In this document: one piece after another, positions 25,250 to 36,185 of the stretch
Layout: each line of letters begins with the position of its first letter
Numbering within the stretch: position 1 is the first letter of the stretch
The notes under the pieces: model-generated
What the model was told of the DNA's origin: nothing
Database searches by the model: none
What the model saw: the letters and a program-made list of their open reading frames with translations, nothing else
Assembly (NCBI GenBank): GCA_015680685.1
Contig: MNCI01010136.1
Span: 370-64,369 of the forward strand
Source of the DNA: Gnetum montanum
Lineage: Eukaryota > Streptophyta > Gnetopsida > Gnetales > Gnetaceae
Length of the DNA stretch: 64,000 nt
Reading direction: 5' to 3'
Position numbers and translations under genes: made by a program

Positions 25250-25751
25250 CCTTTGGCCTTGTATTCAGAAGGTTTAATTCTTCCAAAATGGCTTGAATAG
25301 AGAAATCAATAGTCACACCACAATTGTTAATCATGGTGCCTTCTTCTTTATTATGCCAAAATTGGTACATTTCCTCTAAGTACCAGGCACTGCTTTGAAA
25401 AAGGGTAGGCCATAAGGGAGACCCTTTGAGGTGATCCCTAATAGCCTCAGAAGTGAACTCTGCAAAAGATTCAAAGTTTAATTCCACAATCACCACAATG
25501 AATGTGGACTTTTTGTGGATGGCCTAAACACAATCTTGGGGCAATGTGAGATGTTGTCCCTATTTAGGCACTGCAGCAGTTCCTTCTTCTGCCTGCCCAA
25601 ACTGTACGGTAGGAAGGTCCTCTTGATGAATACTGAATGATTGTTCCTCCTGTTCTGCATGTTGTTCAATAGGATCTTGTCTTCCACCTCTCCTAGGTCT
25701 TTTTATTGCACCCTGAGCAGGACCTTCCTATTGTCTACATTTCAGGGCCAT
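25250..25751 (-). pseudogene. C ORF3, N-terminal remnant
   Basis: Starts at ATGGCCCTGAAATG after GTGTGATTGCAG. Matches D ORF3: CLNRDNISHCPKIVFRPS, then RDHLKGSPLWPTL, EMYQFWHNKEEGTMI and GVTIDFSIQAILEELNLLN. The pattern F/W...G..I.FS..AI...L.L is typical of the plant transposon-protein domain of Athila-like ORFs. It stops at the deletion junction after LNTRPK; the coiled-coil part is gone. Two frames are needed (stop or shift near 25495). Confidence 0.6.
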
Positions 25752-27662
25752 CTGCAATCACACGGGGCCAATCATTAGTAAGGTTGTTACCAAAGTTAGG
25801 TTATACCTTATTGCTTGCCTTAATAGATTTACTTTATTTCCATGTGATGTTAATTATTGGAAGAACATGTCCCTAAAAGATTATAATGTTGAGTCCTTTT
25901 TGCTTAGGTGGTTTTCAAATTTAATTTTCTAGTATAGCTAAGGGAATGAAATTATTTTTGACACATTCTATTCTTAATTTTACAACTAATTACCCTTAAA
26001 GATGTCCTTTGGGCAATGATGAATTTCAAAAAATTTATGCGCTATTCGGCATGTGGCCCTCCCCATGACTAAGCTAAACACTCCAGGTTCAAGTAGGTTC
26101 AAATGGAATGAAAATCGAAGTACCAGCAAGCGAGTTATGGATATGAAAGCAAGGGACACACAATTGCGAGTCGTAGAGAGGAATTTGAAAAACTTCCCCT
26201 ACGTGAATAGTTGCAAATGATGTTGATTAGCATAGGGGGGTCACATATATATATTTGCATCAAAGTTAGGGCACTTAGAGAATGAACCAAATTTTTTAAT
26301 ATTTCTTTGAAATTAAATGATGTAAACTAAGGACATCTAGATGATTGTTAAAGGGTTCCAGGGTAATTCAACTAGTTTTGAAGGCACAAAAATTATGATG
26401 GTGTGGAATTTATCAATAAGGACCTCGGATGTTAGAGAAAAAGGCTATGTGATGCTTCATAGGAATGTTGAAATTCGAAGGGATAGTAATAAGGGAAATA
26501 ATATCATGAACAATATGCTGAGGGTAATAAATGGTGTGTGTGAGTTGTGTCATAAGTGAAAATTACAAAAGATTACACAAGTGGGTCCTCCCAAAGAAGG
26601 TTCCAACCTATAATGCCCTTATGTAACCACACTTAAAAGTATTTGTGGGCACTCGAAGGGTTAAATGTAATCCACACTGATTCCACAAAACACACACATG
26701 TAAATATCACCGGAACGAGGTAAGAATTCTACGTTACACACGACACGAGCTACAATTACTTGAACAATGAGATGAGATGAACTATAGAAGGGATTATAGA
26801 GATTGGGACATGAGGTAACTAACCCAGGGCATAGTGAATCTTGTGTGTAAAGCATGATTAATGTGTCATTAACCTATCATTCCAAGATCAGGACCAAGTC
26901 CATTCCTCTTATCAGTGACACCGCATTGTTTCATCCCATGATGACCAACTTTGAGCGTACCATAACAACAAGGTGTATGATCACTTGGCGTTTTATTCAA
27001 GGGAGGAGTGATTTTTGTTTTGTGAAACTTTTCTTTTCATTTTTCTTTTTCTTTTTCTTTTTTCCTCTTTCTCTTTTTTTTTCAATTACTGAATCCAAAG
27101 AAGCCACCAACCTTCAGGCATGGGTGCATGTCTTTCCAATGGGACCCTCTAGAATAGCATTGGATTTTTGAGTGCCCTTTGATTACTCTTACTCCCATTT
27201 TTTGTTAGATCTACAAGGATCTTAGTACAACCACATTTCATGATAACTCCCATAGACGTCACCAAAGAGAATATGCAAGTCCCCTTGATGTCACATCCTA
27301 ATCATTCCCTCTTGGTCTATCCTTCTTCATTCTGAGTACAATGAACACAAAATTAATTTTAAGTTTTTAAAAATGTCAAGAATATCACTGTACCCTCGAA
27401 CAGAACCTCTTATTTGTAGAATGGATGAGTGGGTGTAATGGGCTCACTGACCAAATAATTGACCACTCACGACTTGATAACATAAAACACACCTCAACCA
27501 ACAATCCACATGAGTGTTTTATTCATAGACGAGATTACTTGTAAAAACGTAAAAAGACAAAAAGAAAAAAATATAAAACAAGAAATTAAAAAATGAAAAA
27601 CTGGAAAACAAAAAGTTGTAAAATAAAATAAAATAAAAGATGGTTATTAATCCTACTTGTTA
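25752..27662 (-). mobile_element. C spacer between gag and ORF3
   Basis: Non-coding, homologous to the D spacer (34281-36185). It contains a TATATATATGTGACCCCCCT stretch (about 26233-26255, inverted in plus) but not the CGATATCG pair that D has there, the conserved element (26576-26651), and a long pyrimidine run (27025-27085 in plus orientation). No gene seen. Confidence 0.6.
26576..26651 (-). other. Conserved non-coding element, C copy
   Basis: Minus-strand copy reading GTGGTTACATAAGGGCATTA in the middle and CTTTGGGAGGACCCACTTGTG at the end. Very close to the D copy (35229-35304), with the same position relative to ORF3. Confidence 0.65.
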
Positions 27663-27667
27663 TTAGA

Positions 27668-27685
27668 ATGGGGGATATCCCCCAT
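27668..27685. repeat. 18-bp perfect palindrome at the gag end (C)
   Basis: ATGGGGGATATCCCCCAT is its own reverse complement and encodes the final Tyr-Gly-Gly-Tyr-Pro-Pro of gag. The identical palindrome is in D at 34258-34275. Confidence 0.85.
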
Positions 27686-28835
27686 AACTAAATGGTTGAG
27701 GATGTTAAGGATTAATAAATGAAAGATGAGAATCCTTGCATGTTGGAAGTATTGGAACTTGGCCATACTTACCCCATCAGGGTTCACACACTTGATTATA
27801 ATAAGCATAGTAGTGCAATTTATATGATGTAGTTCCTGGATAACAAGTTGACCCACTATGATATTTGGGACCGTTAGATGGTATGCAAGGATCAAGTTGT
27901 CACTCTCCAGTCTTGTGTTCATTGGGCTGTGTGGTTGTTGGAGTGTGAGTTGGTGCCCCTGATGGAGTTACATGAGGCGCTGGGTTTGAAGATAAGGGTG
28001 CATCACAGTGTTGGACTTGTGCTAATTTGGAGAATGCAGTGGCCTTGGAATTGTGTTGTCCCTTCTTACGGTCATGTTTCAAGAAGGGAAGATTTGGATG
28101 TTGAGGAGGCCTTTCACTACTGTTAGCAATAGTAGCACAAGTACCGTTCGTGGGTTGTTTCTGTGGTGCAAATACCTTAGGAATAGTTGGTGGCAATGTA
28201 GAAGGAGGAAAAGGATGAGAATGTTGAAAATTGGGAGAATTGTAAGATGCACAAGGTGGTGGTGGTGTTGAGGACATGGCCTGATAGTATTTTGGAGAAT
28301 GGTTAATGTGGTGAGATAGAGTATGTTGGCCCAATTGGAGAAACAGGATGTTGAACTAGATAAGCATTTGGATTTGGATAATATGAAGCGTGTCTCCAGT
28401 TTAGGGAAGGATTCCCCCACGACTGGGATTGTTGCCACTATGATCGAACATAGTATCTTTGTACGAACTCTGGATGTAATGTGCTTCCCCAATGCTCATA
28501 TAAATGTAACAAGATTGGCATTGGCCCTTGGGGTGATCGTACAGGCATATTTTGCATTCATACATATGATTGGTAGTTGAGCTCTTATTTTCTTCATTCC
28601 TTCTTTCCGAATGTCTAATGATATTTTGTCCTGCTTCTTAGGTTGTCAAAACTCTATCTCCAATAATATCAATAACTTCTCCATACTTTTTATATGTCCA
28701 TTCCAACATCTTATTAACCTTTGCCTCAACTTCCTCTAACGATTATTGTACTGGCAAAGATCATTCTTTCTCCTTGTGATAAGTTAATTTCTCCTTTTTA
28801 TGATCATGGACCTTTGTTAAGTTGAAATTTTGGTC

Positions 28836-29343
28836 NNNNNNNNNNNNNNNNNNNNNNNNNNNNNNNNNNNNNNNNNNNNNNNNNNNNNNNNNNNNNNNNN
28901 NNNNNNNNNNNNNNNNNNNNNNNNNNNNNNNNNNNNNNNNNNNNNNNNNNNNNNNNNNNNNNNNNNNNNNNNNNNNNNNNNNNNNNNNNNNNNNNNNNNN
29001 NNNNNNNNNNNNNNNNNNNNNNNNNNNNNNNNNNNNNNNNNNNNNNNNNNNNNNNNNNNNNNNNNNNNNNNNNNNNNNNNNNNNNNNNNNNNNNNNNNNN
29101 NNNNNNNNNNNNNNNNNNNNNNNNNNNNNNNNNNNNNNNNNNNNNNNNNNNNNNNNNNNNNNNNNNNNNNNNNNNNNNNNNNNNNNNNNNNNNNNNNNNN
29201 NNNNNNNNNNNNNNNNNNNNNNNNNNNNNNNNNNNNNNNNNNNNNNNNNNNNNNNNNNNNNNNNNNNNNNNNNNNNNNNNNNNNNNNNNNNNNNNNNNNN
29301 NNNNNNNNNNNNNNNNNNNNNNNNNNNNNNNNNNNNNNNNNNN
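28836..29343. other. Assembly gap (508 N)
   Basis: A run of N inside element C gag. Open frames reported across it are meaningless. By comparison with D, it should hold the capsid core (about 32650-33090 in D). Confidence 0.98.
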
Positions 29344-29880
29344 GTCATAGGGAAGAGCTTGAGTTTTTGCCAACCATTATCAATGTTGTTCCATGCACAG
29401 GAATCGTAGAAGGCTTGTAAATGTTGATGCAGATATAAGTCATAGCCTCTTGAAAAATTAGGGAAGTTGTTTAAATCAAGCCTGGGTAGACGACTCTCTT
29501 TACGATGCCTACGTGAGATTCGAACAGCCTCTTGTATTTGCGTTAGGCTTGGAGTGGCCAGTGGGGGTTCATCATCATAAAGTAAGTTATGCCTTTGTGT
29601 GTTGGGATGATGTTTCCTTCGTTTATGTTTATAAGAAACCCCCACCTCAAATTGCATAATCCAATCTTCATTGTCATATAATTCATCGATTTTCCAATGA
29701 ATTTCCTCACTAGGTATGACATTATCATAGTCTTGTAGGAGAGGCATGGTTGTGCAATTTGTGTGTGGATTTATGTGTGACTCTTTTTTTATATATATAA
29801 TTATTTCTTTCTAAAATATATATCATTAAGTCCTTTACAGCGACCTTGTATGATATAACTAATCTAGATAACTAGCACTG

Positions 29881-29898
29881 TCCCCGGCAACAGCGCCA
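29881..29898 (-). promoter_or_regulatory. Primer-binding site of C (tRNA-Asp)
   Basis: On the minus strand TGGCGCTGTTGCCGGGGA, adjacent to the LTR end. It differs at one base from the complement of the 3' end of plant tRNA-Asp(GTC), TGGCGCCGTTGCCGGGGA, the known primer of Athila-type elements. Confidence 0.85.
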
Positions 29899-29899
29899 A

Positions 29900-30699
29900 T
29901 GATGAGTGGCAAGGTACCCCTACACTCAACCATATGAATACAAGCATCTCACGCGTAATCTGATTGAACTCCAAGGACTAAGTGCTTACGCGCCTTATGG
30001 AACACTTAAGGTTAGTCAATTGTTGTCTTCCCAGACTTACTTGTATTTTCATGGTTGTATGGTTAAGTAAGTCTAAGGTATATGATTTTTATAACTTTTA
30101 TCTTTTTATCGCCTATGCTAAGAGAGGAAAAGGTGAAGAGACTAAGTAACTAACTTTCACTAACTAAGCTTTAATTGTCCTAGCATCAGTATCCATTTCC
30201 ACTTACTGTACACACCCTGAACCAGTGCAACACTACTGGGATTACCAAATGCTATTCGTTACTAGGTTACCAAGTGAGCACACATGCTTAAAGCGATTGT
30301 ACTGAATGCACTTAACTAGGAGTTGAGGGTTAAGAGAGATTAATTATCTAAGAAATAATTTAATCATTTAACACTAATTAAATCCTAATTAGCTTAGTCC
30401 ATGCACTACAAGGTTTATCAAAAATTTCGTCTTTATTTCTGTACACAAATGTGTGCTCAGGTACAATTTGCTCGAATAAAGATCCGTTCACTTTGAGACT
30501 CCTACTGCAGGCACATGGAAATTATTCTACCTCTGGAATGGTAAAATTACTAGATTTTAGCTAAGGGTCTAGATCTAGATGATCTTACAAGAGAAAGCTG
30601 CCTCTTATTTATAGACAGAGTGATGAGCTGCGATATCGTGTATGCGATATCGCAGGGGCCAACACGATATCATGGCCCATGCAATATTATGTTCCATCA
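29900..30699 (-). mobile_element. C 5' LTR
   Basis: An 800-bp LTR. In plus orientation it starts TGATGAGTGGCAAGG and ends CCATCA. U3 holds GATATCG units (30622-30672), and the TATA region CTATAAATAAGAGG lies (inverted) near 30600-30615. U3 start is altered to TGATGGAAC. Confidence 0.85.
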
Positions 30700-30745
30700 C
30701 CATGTTAATGAGGGTCCATTTATGCAATTCTTTGATGCTTCATCA
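30700..30745 (-). mobile_element. E 3' LTR, U3 tip beyond C
   Basis: 46 bp that in minus orientation start TGATGAAGCATC and include GGACCCTCATTAACATGG, matching the E 5' LTR U3 start (TGATGAAGTG, GGGCCCTCATTGACATG). It completes the E 3' LTR. CCATG (30700-30704) is C's right target duplication. Confidence 0.75.
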
Positions 30746-31285
30746 TAGCCCTACAATAAAATGAAAACTTGTCCTTGAGTTCCCTTACAAAATTGAGAAG
30801 GTATGGGATTATTGACTTACATTTAACACAACAAACTGACACAACAAAGCTAACAACAAAATTGAGTGCCTGAGTGTACAAATCAACATCATTACAAAAT
30901 GTTTGGTGTTCATGATAAAAAACTAAACACCATGACATGACTACTCAAACTAGACAAAAATCCTTTGATAGCATGATGATCGTTGAGAAGATCAAATAGT
31001 CTCAGGCAGTAGAGGTTCCTAAGGTTTTGAAGGATCTTTATCAACTTCAAGCATGCGTGGTGGCTAAGGTAGCTATGGCTATTCTGGTATAGATACTACC
31101 TCTAGTAGAAGGCGAAAGGCATCTAGTAATGCCTTCATCTTCTCCTCCTTGTTTTGAGGATCATTCACAATCCACATGGCATCACCAATGTGGACTAGAA
31201 TGGGGATATTTTATGGATATGGCATTACTAAGAATAGCTCCTTAACATTGACACACCAAGCAATGAATTACTTGCATTCGACATC
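30746..31285 (-). pseudogene. E ORF3 C-terminus, 3' UTR and polypurine remnant
   Basis: In minus orientation the ORF3 end (near 31140: GAGGAGAAGATGAAGGCATT) is homologous to F near 22475. The 3' UTR (TCAATAATCCCATACCTTC, also seen before other LTRs) and a weakened polypurine tract GTAGGGCTA follow. ACATC (31281-31285) is the left target duplication of D. Confidence 0.65.
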
Positions 31286-32108
31286 TTATGAGTCATGAAT
31301 TGTTGGCTACGATGTCACACCTGTGATATCGCATACGTGATATTGCAGCCTAGACACGATATCGCAGTCTGTCTCCTCATCTATAAATAAGAGGTAGGCA
31401 GATTTGGTTAAGGGGCTAGTTTTTAGTATTAAGGTAGGGACTTTTTGTTAGTTTTTCCTCTCAACCCTTTCTCCCAGTGCATGCCTGCAATGTGATGATT
31501 GTAATTGTACAACATCCTTATTCGAGTGTGACCTACTTGGACATGCACATGAGCGGCAGTAAAGATCGAGATTACTTCATCATTGCAGCATCCACTTAGC
31601 TTAATTATTTAATTATTATTGCTATTTATTGCTTTCTTAGTTAATATCTCTCTACCCTTATCTCCTATTAACACGAAATTAGTACGACTTAATCATAAGC
31701 ATTTAAGTGTGACTACTTGGTAACCCAGTAGTGTACCTAGGCCATGCGCTTGGTAATCCTAGTGGTAGTCATGCACGAAGTCCAAGATGTGTATAGATGA
31801 TTAAGAAATAGATGCTCATCACACTTAGGCTAGTTTAGATTCTCTCTCACACTCTCTCTTCTAGCTTAGTTGATATTATTTCCCATCATACCCAGGAGTA
31901 GCATTAGTGTAGGAACACATCATACACTCACTCTAGACTAAACCATACGTGACAAAGCTAATACTAGTCCCGGTGGGAAGATAGCGAACTACGATCTATG
32001 AGTAACTGTCTATATACCACAACTAGCCCATCTGTGGAGTTCGATTGGATTGTGCGTGAAGAACTCGTATTCATATGGTTGAGTGTAGGGATACCTCGCC
32101 ACTCATCA
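31286..32108 (+). mobile_element. D 5' LTR
   Basis: 823 bp, start mutated to TTATGAGTCATG, end CTCATCA. U3 GATATCG units at about 31318-31370, TATA box CTATAAATAAGAGG at 31381. It lacks one palindromic unit (about 16 bp) present in the D 3' LTR (39198-39213 region). Confidence 0.85.
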
Positions 32109-32109
32109 T

Positions 32110-32127
32110 TGGCACTGTTGCCGAGGA
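32110..32127 (+). promoter_or_regulatory. Primer-binding site of D
   Basis: TGGCACTGTTGCCGAGGA, one base after the LTR; 15 of 18 bases match the tRNA-Asp(GTC) complement. All three differences are transitions of the C-to-T or G-to-A kind. Confidence 0.8.
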
Positions 32128-33086
32128 CGGTGCTAGTTATTTAGATTAGTTATACCATACAAGGTTGCTATATAGGAATTAATGATATATCTTTTAGGGA
32201 AAAATAATTACAAAAAGTCACATGCAAATTCACACACAATTTCACAACCATGCCTCTCCTACAAGACTACGATAACACCACATCTGGTGAGGTAATTCAT
32301 TGGAGAACCAATGAATTATATGACAATGAAGATTAGAGTACGCAATCTAAGGTGGGGATTTCTTATAACCATAAATGAAGGTAGCATTGTCCCAACACAT
32401 GAAAGCATAACTTACTCAATGACGATGAACCCCTATTGGCCACTACAAGCCTAACGCAAATACAAGAGGTTGTTTGAATCTCCCGTAGGCATCGTAAAGA
32501 GAGCCACCTACCCAGGCTTGATTTAAACAACTTTCCCAATTTCTCAGGAGGCTATGACTTAGATCTGCAACAACATTTACAAGCCTTCTACGATGCCTGT
32601 GCATGGAACAACATTGATAATGGTTGGCAAAAACTCAAGCTCTTTCCTATGACACTTGTTGGCCAAGAAAAAGTATGGTATAGATCGTTAAAACCAAATT
32701 CAATTTGATGTTGGCCAATAATGGTAGAACTCTTTAACAAATTATATCAAACCTACGCAAGAGTTTCAGCCTTGAGGAAACAAATCCAAGAGTGGAAACA
32801 AATACAACATGAACCCTTGGACATGGCCTTAGAAAGATATTATGCACTGTTAAACAACTTTCTAGGTGAGGAGTTCTCCAAGGAAAGGAAAATGTACCAT
32901 ATCATTGATGGGGTTCGTAATGAAACAAGAGAGACCCTAGGGATGTATGTCCAAGGTAAACTATACGAACTATGAACCAATCAATTCCAAGAGCTTATTA
33001 AGTGGGTAGCAAAAGAAGAAGGAGAAATGGCTAGATGGGAGAGTTTTGAAAAACATCAACGGGACCAAAATCTCAACTTAACAGGG

Positions 33087-33176
33087 TCCATAATCACAAA
33101 AAGGAGAAATCAACCCATCTCAAGGAGGAANATCCATAATCACAAAAAGGAGAAATCAACCCATCTCAAGGAGGAA
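33087..33176. other. Assembly artefact: repeated contig end around a single N
   Basis: A 44-bp segment starting TCCATAATCAC and ending CAAGGAGGAA occurs on both sides of the N at 33131. As at 16624, this looks like an unmerged overlap of contig ends, not a biological duplication. Confidence 0.85.
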
Positions 33177-34257
33177 GAACCATCTTTGCAAGTACAACAA
33201 TCATTAGATGAAATCGAGGCAAAGATCAATAAGATGCTGGAATGGATGCATGAAAAGTGTGTAGAATATATCAATATTATTTGAGATACAATTTTGACAA
33301 CCTGAGAAGCAGGACAAAATATCATTAGACAATCGGAAAGAAGGGATGAAGAAAATAAGAGCTCAACTGCCAATCATACGTATGAAAGCAAAATTTTCCT
33401 ATACGATCATCCTAAGGGCCAATGCCCAATCTTGTTACATTTATATGAGCATTGGGGAAGCACGTTACACCCAGAGTTTGTACAGAGATACTGTGTTCGA
33501 TCACAGTGGCAACAATCCAAGTCGTGGGGGAAGCCATCCCTAAACTAGAGACACCCTTCGTATCATCCGAATCCAAATGCTTATCTAGTCCAACATCATG
33601 TTTCCCCAACTAGGTCAACATACTATATCTTGCCGCATTATTATTCTCCTCAATACTATCAGCCTATGTCCTCAACACAACCACCGCCTTGTGTACCTTA
33701 CACTTCTCCTAAATTTCAACATTCTCATCCTTTCTCTCCTTCTACATCTCCACCAACTATTCCTAAAGTGTTTGCACCACAGCAACAACCCACGAATGTT
33801 GCTTGTGCTACTATTGCCAACAGTAGTGAGAGACCTCCTCAACATCAAAGGCATCCCTCCTTTAGACATGACCGTAGGAAGGGACAACACAATTCCAAGG
33901 CCACTGCATTCCCCAACTCAACACAAGTCCAACATTATGGTGCATCATTCTCCTCGAACCCAACGCCTCATGTCACTTCATCAAGGCCACCAATTAACAC
34001 TCCAATAACCATACGGCCCAATGAATACAGCCATGGAGGATGACATCCTGATCCTTGCATACCATCTTACAATCTTAAGTATCATAGTGGGTTAACCCTT
34101 TACCTGGGAACCACATCTTATAAATTATCCCACTATGCTTACTATAATCAGGTGTGTGGACCCCAATGGGATAAGTATGACCAATTTTTGATATTTCCAA
34201 CATGCAAGGATCCTCATCTTTCATTTATTAATTCTTGCCATGCTCAACCATTTAGTT

Positions 34258-34275
34258 ATGGGGGATATCCCCCAT
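34258..34275. repeat. 18-bp perfect palindrome at the gag end (D)
   Basis: ATGGGGGATATCCCCCAT, identical to the one in C (27668-27685). Its left half resembles the polypurine tract and its centre is GATATC, the core of the U3 palindromes. Confidence 0.85.
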
Positions 34276-35228
34276 TCTAATAACAAGCAGGATTAATAAA
34301 TATTGTTCATTTTCTTTAATTTTACAATTTTTTGTTTTTCAGTTTTTCATTTTTCAATTTCTTGTTTTGTCTTTTTGTCTTTTATAAGTAATCTAATCTA
34401 TGAATAAAACACTCATGTGACTTGTTGGTTGAGGTGTGTTCTATGTTATCAAGTCTCGAGTAATCAATTATTTGGACAGTGAGCCCATTACACCCACTCA
34501 TCCATTCTATAAATAAGAGGTTTTGTTTGAGGGTACAATGATATTCTTGACATTATTAAAACCTAAAATTAATTTTGTGTTTATTGTACCCAAAATGAAT
34601 AAGGATGGACCAAGAGGGAATGATCAGGGTGTGACATCAAGGGAACTTGCAGATTCTCTTTGGTGACGTCTGTGAGAGTTATCACACAACATGGTTGTAC
34701 TAAGATCATTGTAGATATAATGCAGAATGGGAGTAAGAGTAAGCAAAAGGCACTCAAAAATCCAATTTTGTTCTAGGGGGTCCCACTAGAAAGACATGCA
34801 TCCATGCCTAATGGTTTTTGGTTTCTCTGAATTCAGCATCCAAAAAAAAAGTGCCACAAAGCAAAAATCACTCCTTCCTTGAACAAAATGCCAAGTGATC
34901 ATCAGCCTTGTTGCTATGATACTCTCATAGTTTCTCATCATGGGATGAAACAATGTGGTGTCACTAATTAGAGGAATGGACTTGGTCCTGGTCTTGGAAC
35001 AACGAGTTAATGACACATTAATCATGCTTTACATGCAGGATTCATTGTGCCCTTGGTCAATTACCTCATCTCCCAATCTCTACAATCCCTTCTATAGTCC
35101 GTCTCATCTCGTTGTTCATGTAATTGTAGCTCATGTTTTGTGTAGCGTAGAATGCTTACCTCATTCCAGTGATACTTACATGTGTGTGTTTTGTGGAACC
35201 AGTGTGGATTACATTTAACCCTTCTAGT

Positions 35229-35304
35229 GCCTACGGACATTTTTAAGGTGTGGTTACGGAAGGGCATTAGAGGTTGGAACCTGCTATGGGGAGGACCCAC
35301 TTGT
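35229..35304 (+). other. Conserved non-coding element, D copy
   Basis: GCCTACGGACATTTTTAAGG at the 5' end and CTGCTATGGGGAGGACCCAC at the 3' end. Same order and spacing as in the other five copies, although D has no pol, so conservation is independent of pol. Confidence 0.65.
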
Positions 35305-35624
35305 GTAATTTTTGTAATTTTCACTCATAACACATCTTCCACACATCATCTTTTACCCTCAGCATATTTTCAACAATATTCTTTCCCTTATTACTATCCC
35401 TCCAATTCAAACGTTCCTATGAACCATCACATAGCTTTTTTCTTATCATCCAAGGTCCTTATTGATAAATTCCACACCATCATAATTTTCGTGCCTTCAA
35501 AACTAGTTGAATTACCCTGGAACCCTTTAACAACAGTCCATATGTTCTTAGTTTACATCATTTAATTTCAAAAAAATATTTAAAAATTCGCTGCATTCTA
35601 TAAAGTGCCCTAACTTCAATAGGC

Positions 35625-35691
35625 AACGATATCGCATCCGCGCTATCACGTACGCGATATCATGCTCAATATATATATATATATATATATA
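35625..35691 (+). promoter_or_regulatory. U3-like CGATATCG module with (AT)n TATA run upstream of D ORF3
   Basis: ACGATATCGCATCC, GCGCTATCACG and TACGCGATATCATG, spaced as in the D LTR U3, then CTCAATATATAT with an AT run of about 24 bases. It lies about 500 bp upstream of the ORF3 ATG. C lacks the palindromes but keeps TATATATATGTGAC here. Candidate internal promoter. Confidence 0.45.
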
Positions 35692-36185
35692 CGTGACCCC
35701 CCTACGCCTATCAACATCATTTGCAACTATTCACATGGGGGAAGTTTTTCAAATCTCTCTCTATGACTTGCGAGTGCGCGTCCCTTGCTTTCATATCAAT
35801 AACTCGCTCGCTGATACTCCGATTTTCATTCTGTTTGAACCTACTTGAACCTGGAGTGTTCATCTTAGTCATGGGGGAGGGACACATGCCAAATAGTGCA
35901 TAAATTATTTGAAATTAGTCATTGCGTGAAGGAAATTATTAAGGTTAATTAGTTCTAAAATTAATGATAAATGCGCCATAAACAATTTCATCTCCTTAGT
36001 TATACCGGGAAACTAGATTTGGAAAATACCTAAGCATAGAGCATTAAATATTATAATCTTTTGGGGAAATTTTCTCCTAATAATTAATGTCACATGGAGA
36101 TAAAGAAAATTCATTAAGGTAAGCAGTAAGGTATAACCTAACTTTGGTAACAACCTTACTAACAATTGGCCCCGTGTGATTGTAG

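Larger units (their letters stand above)
27663..29747 (-). pseudogene. C gag (with sequence gap)
   Basis: Starts MPLLQDYDNVIPSEEIHW at 29747; the first 135 codons are open, the best preserved gag N-terminus here. The capsid core is lost in the N gap (28836-29343). After the gap: a coiled acidic/basic stretch, a zinc knuckle CKICLYDHPKGQC (CX2CX3HX4C, about 28540), a Pro/Ser-rich region (MSSTPPPPCASYN), an in-frame TGA at 27900-27902, then a conserved Tyr-rich tail ending SYGGYPPF and TAA at 27663. A frameshift after the zinc knuckle and a few stops are present. No protease or RT follows. Confidence 0.7.
24459..30699 (-). mobile_element. Element C: pol-less gag+ORF3 element inserted in the E 3' LTR
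   Basis: 5' LTR 29900-30699, primer-binding site 29881-29898, gag 27663-29747, spacer, ORF3 N-terminus 25250-25751, and a 3' LTR truncated at its U3 end (24459-25249). Target duplication CCATG at 24454-24458 and 30700-30704 is perfect. There is no trace of protease, RT, RNase H or integrase between gag and ORF3. It shares structure and sequence with D. A deletion joins the 3' LTR to ORF3. A 508-N gap lies inside gag. Confidence 0.8.
32250..34280 (+). pseudogene. D gag
   Basis: MPLLQDYDN start at 32250. Core capsid-like domain about 32600-32990 (NNIDNGWQKLKLF, ELFNKLYQTYARVSALRK, EPLDMALERYYALL, IDGVRNETRETLG), matching the retrotransposon gag family pattern. The zinc knuckle near 33390 has lost its second Cys (KIFLYDHPKGQC). 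A Pro/Ser/Gln-rich region (33630-34040) follows. An in-frame TGA at 34041-34043 is followed by about 78 open codons ending SYGGYPPF-TAA at 34280, collinear with C. Near 33131 an N and a 44-bp duplicated contig end distort the frame. Stops in the N-terminal third. Cytoplasmic particle protein, probably packaged by a related autonomous element. Confidence 0.75.
34281..36185 (+). mobile_element. D spacer between gag and ORF3
   Basis: Non-coding, homologous to C's spacer. Contains a T-rich start, the conserved element (35229-35304), a U3-like module with an (AT)n run (35625-35691), and ends in GTGTGATTGTAG directly before the ORF3 ATG. Short frames inside (for example 35182-35565) are not conserved and are not called. 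Confidence 0.6.

Noticed and set aside
27025-27085. Pyrimidine-rich run as a possible regulatory tract
   Set aside because: D's homologous position is simply shortened; looks like a slippage-prone homopolymer.
28761-29747. Long open frames with many X residues
   Set aside because: They run through the 508-N gap; only the ends are real sequence, and the true frame is the minus-strand gag of C.
29881-29898. tRNA-like sequence
   Set aside because: It is the complement of the tRNA-Asp 3' end (primer-binding site); no cloverleaf is present.
35667-35691. (AT)n microsatellite as an independent feature
   Set aside because: Treated as part of the U3-like TATA module because C, E and F have shorter TATATATA runs at the same place.
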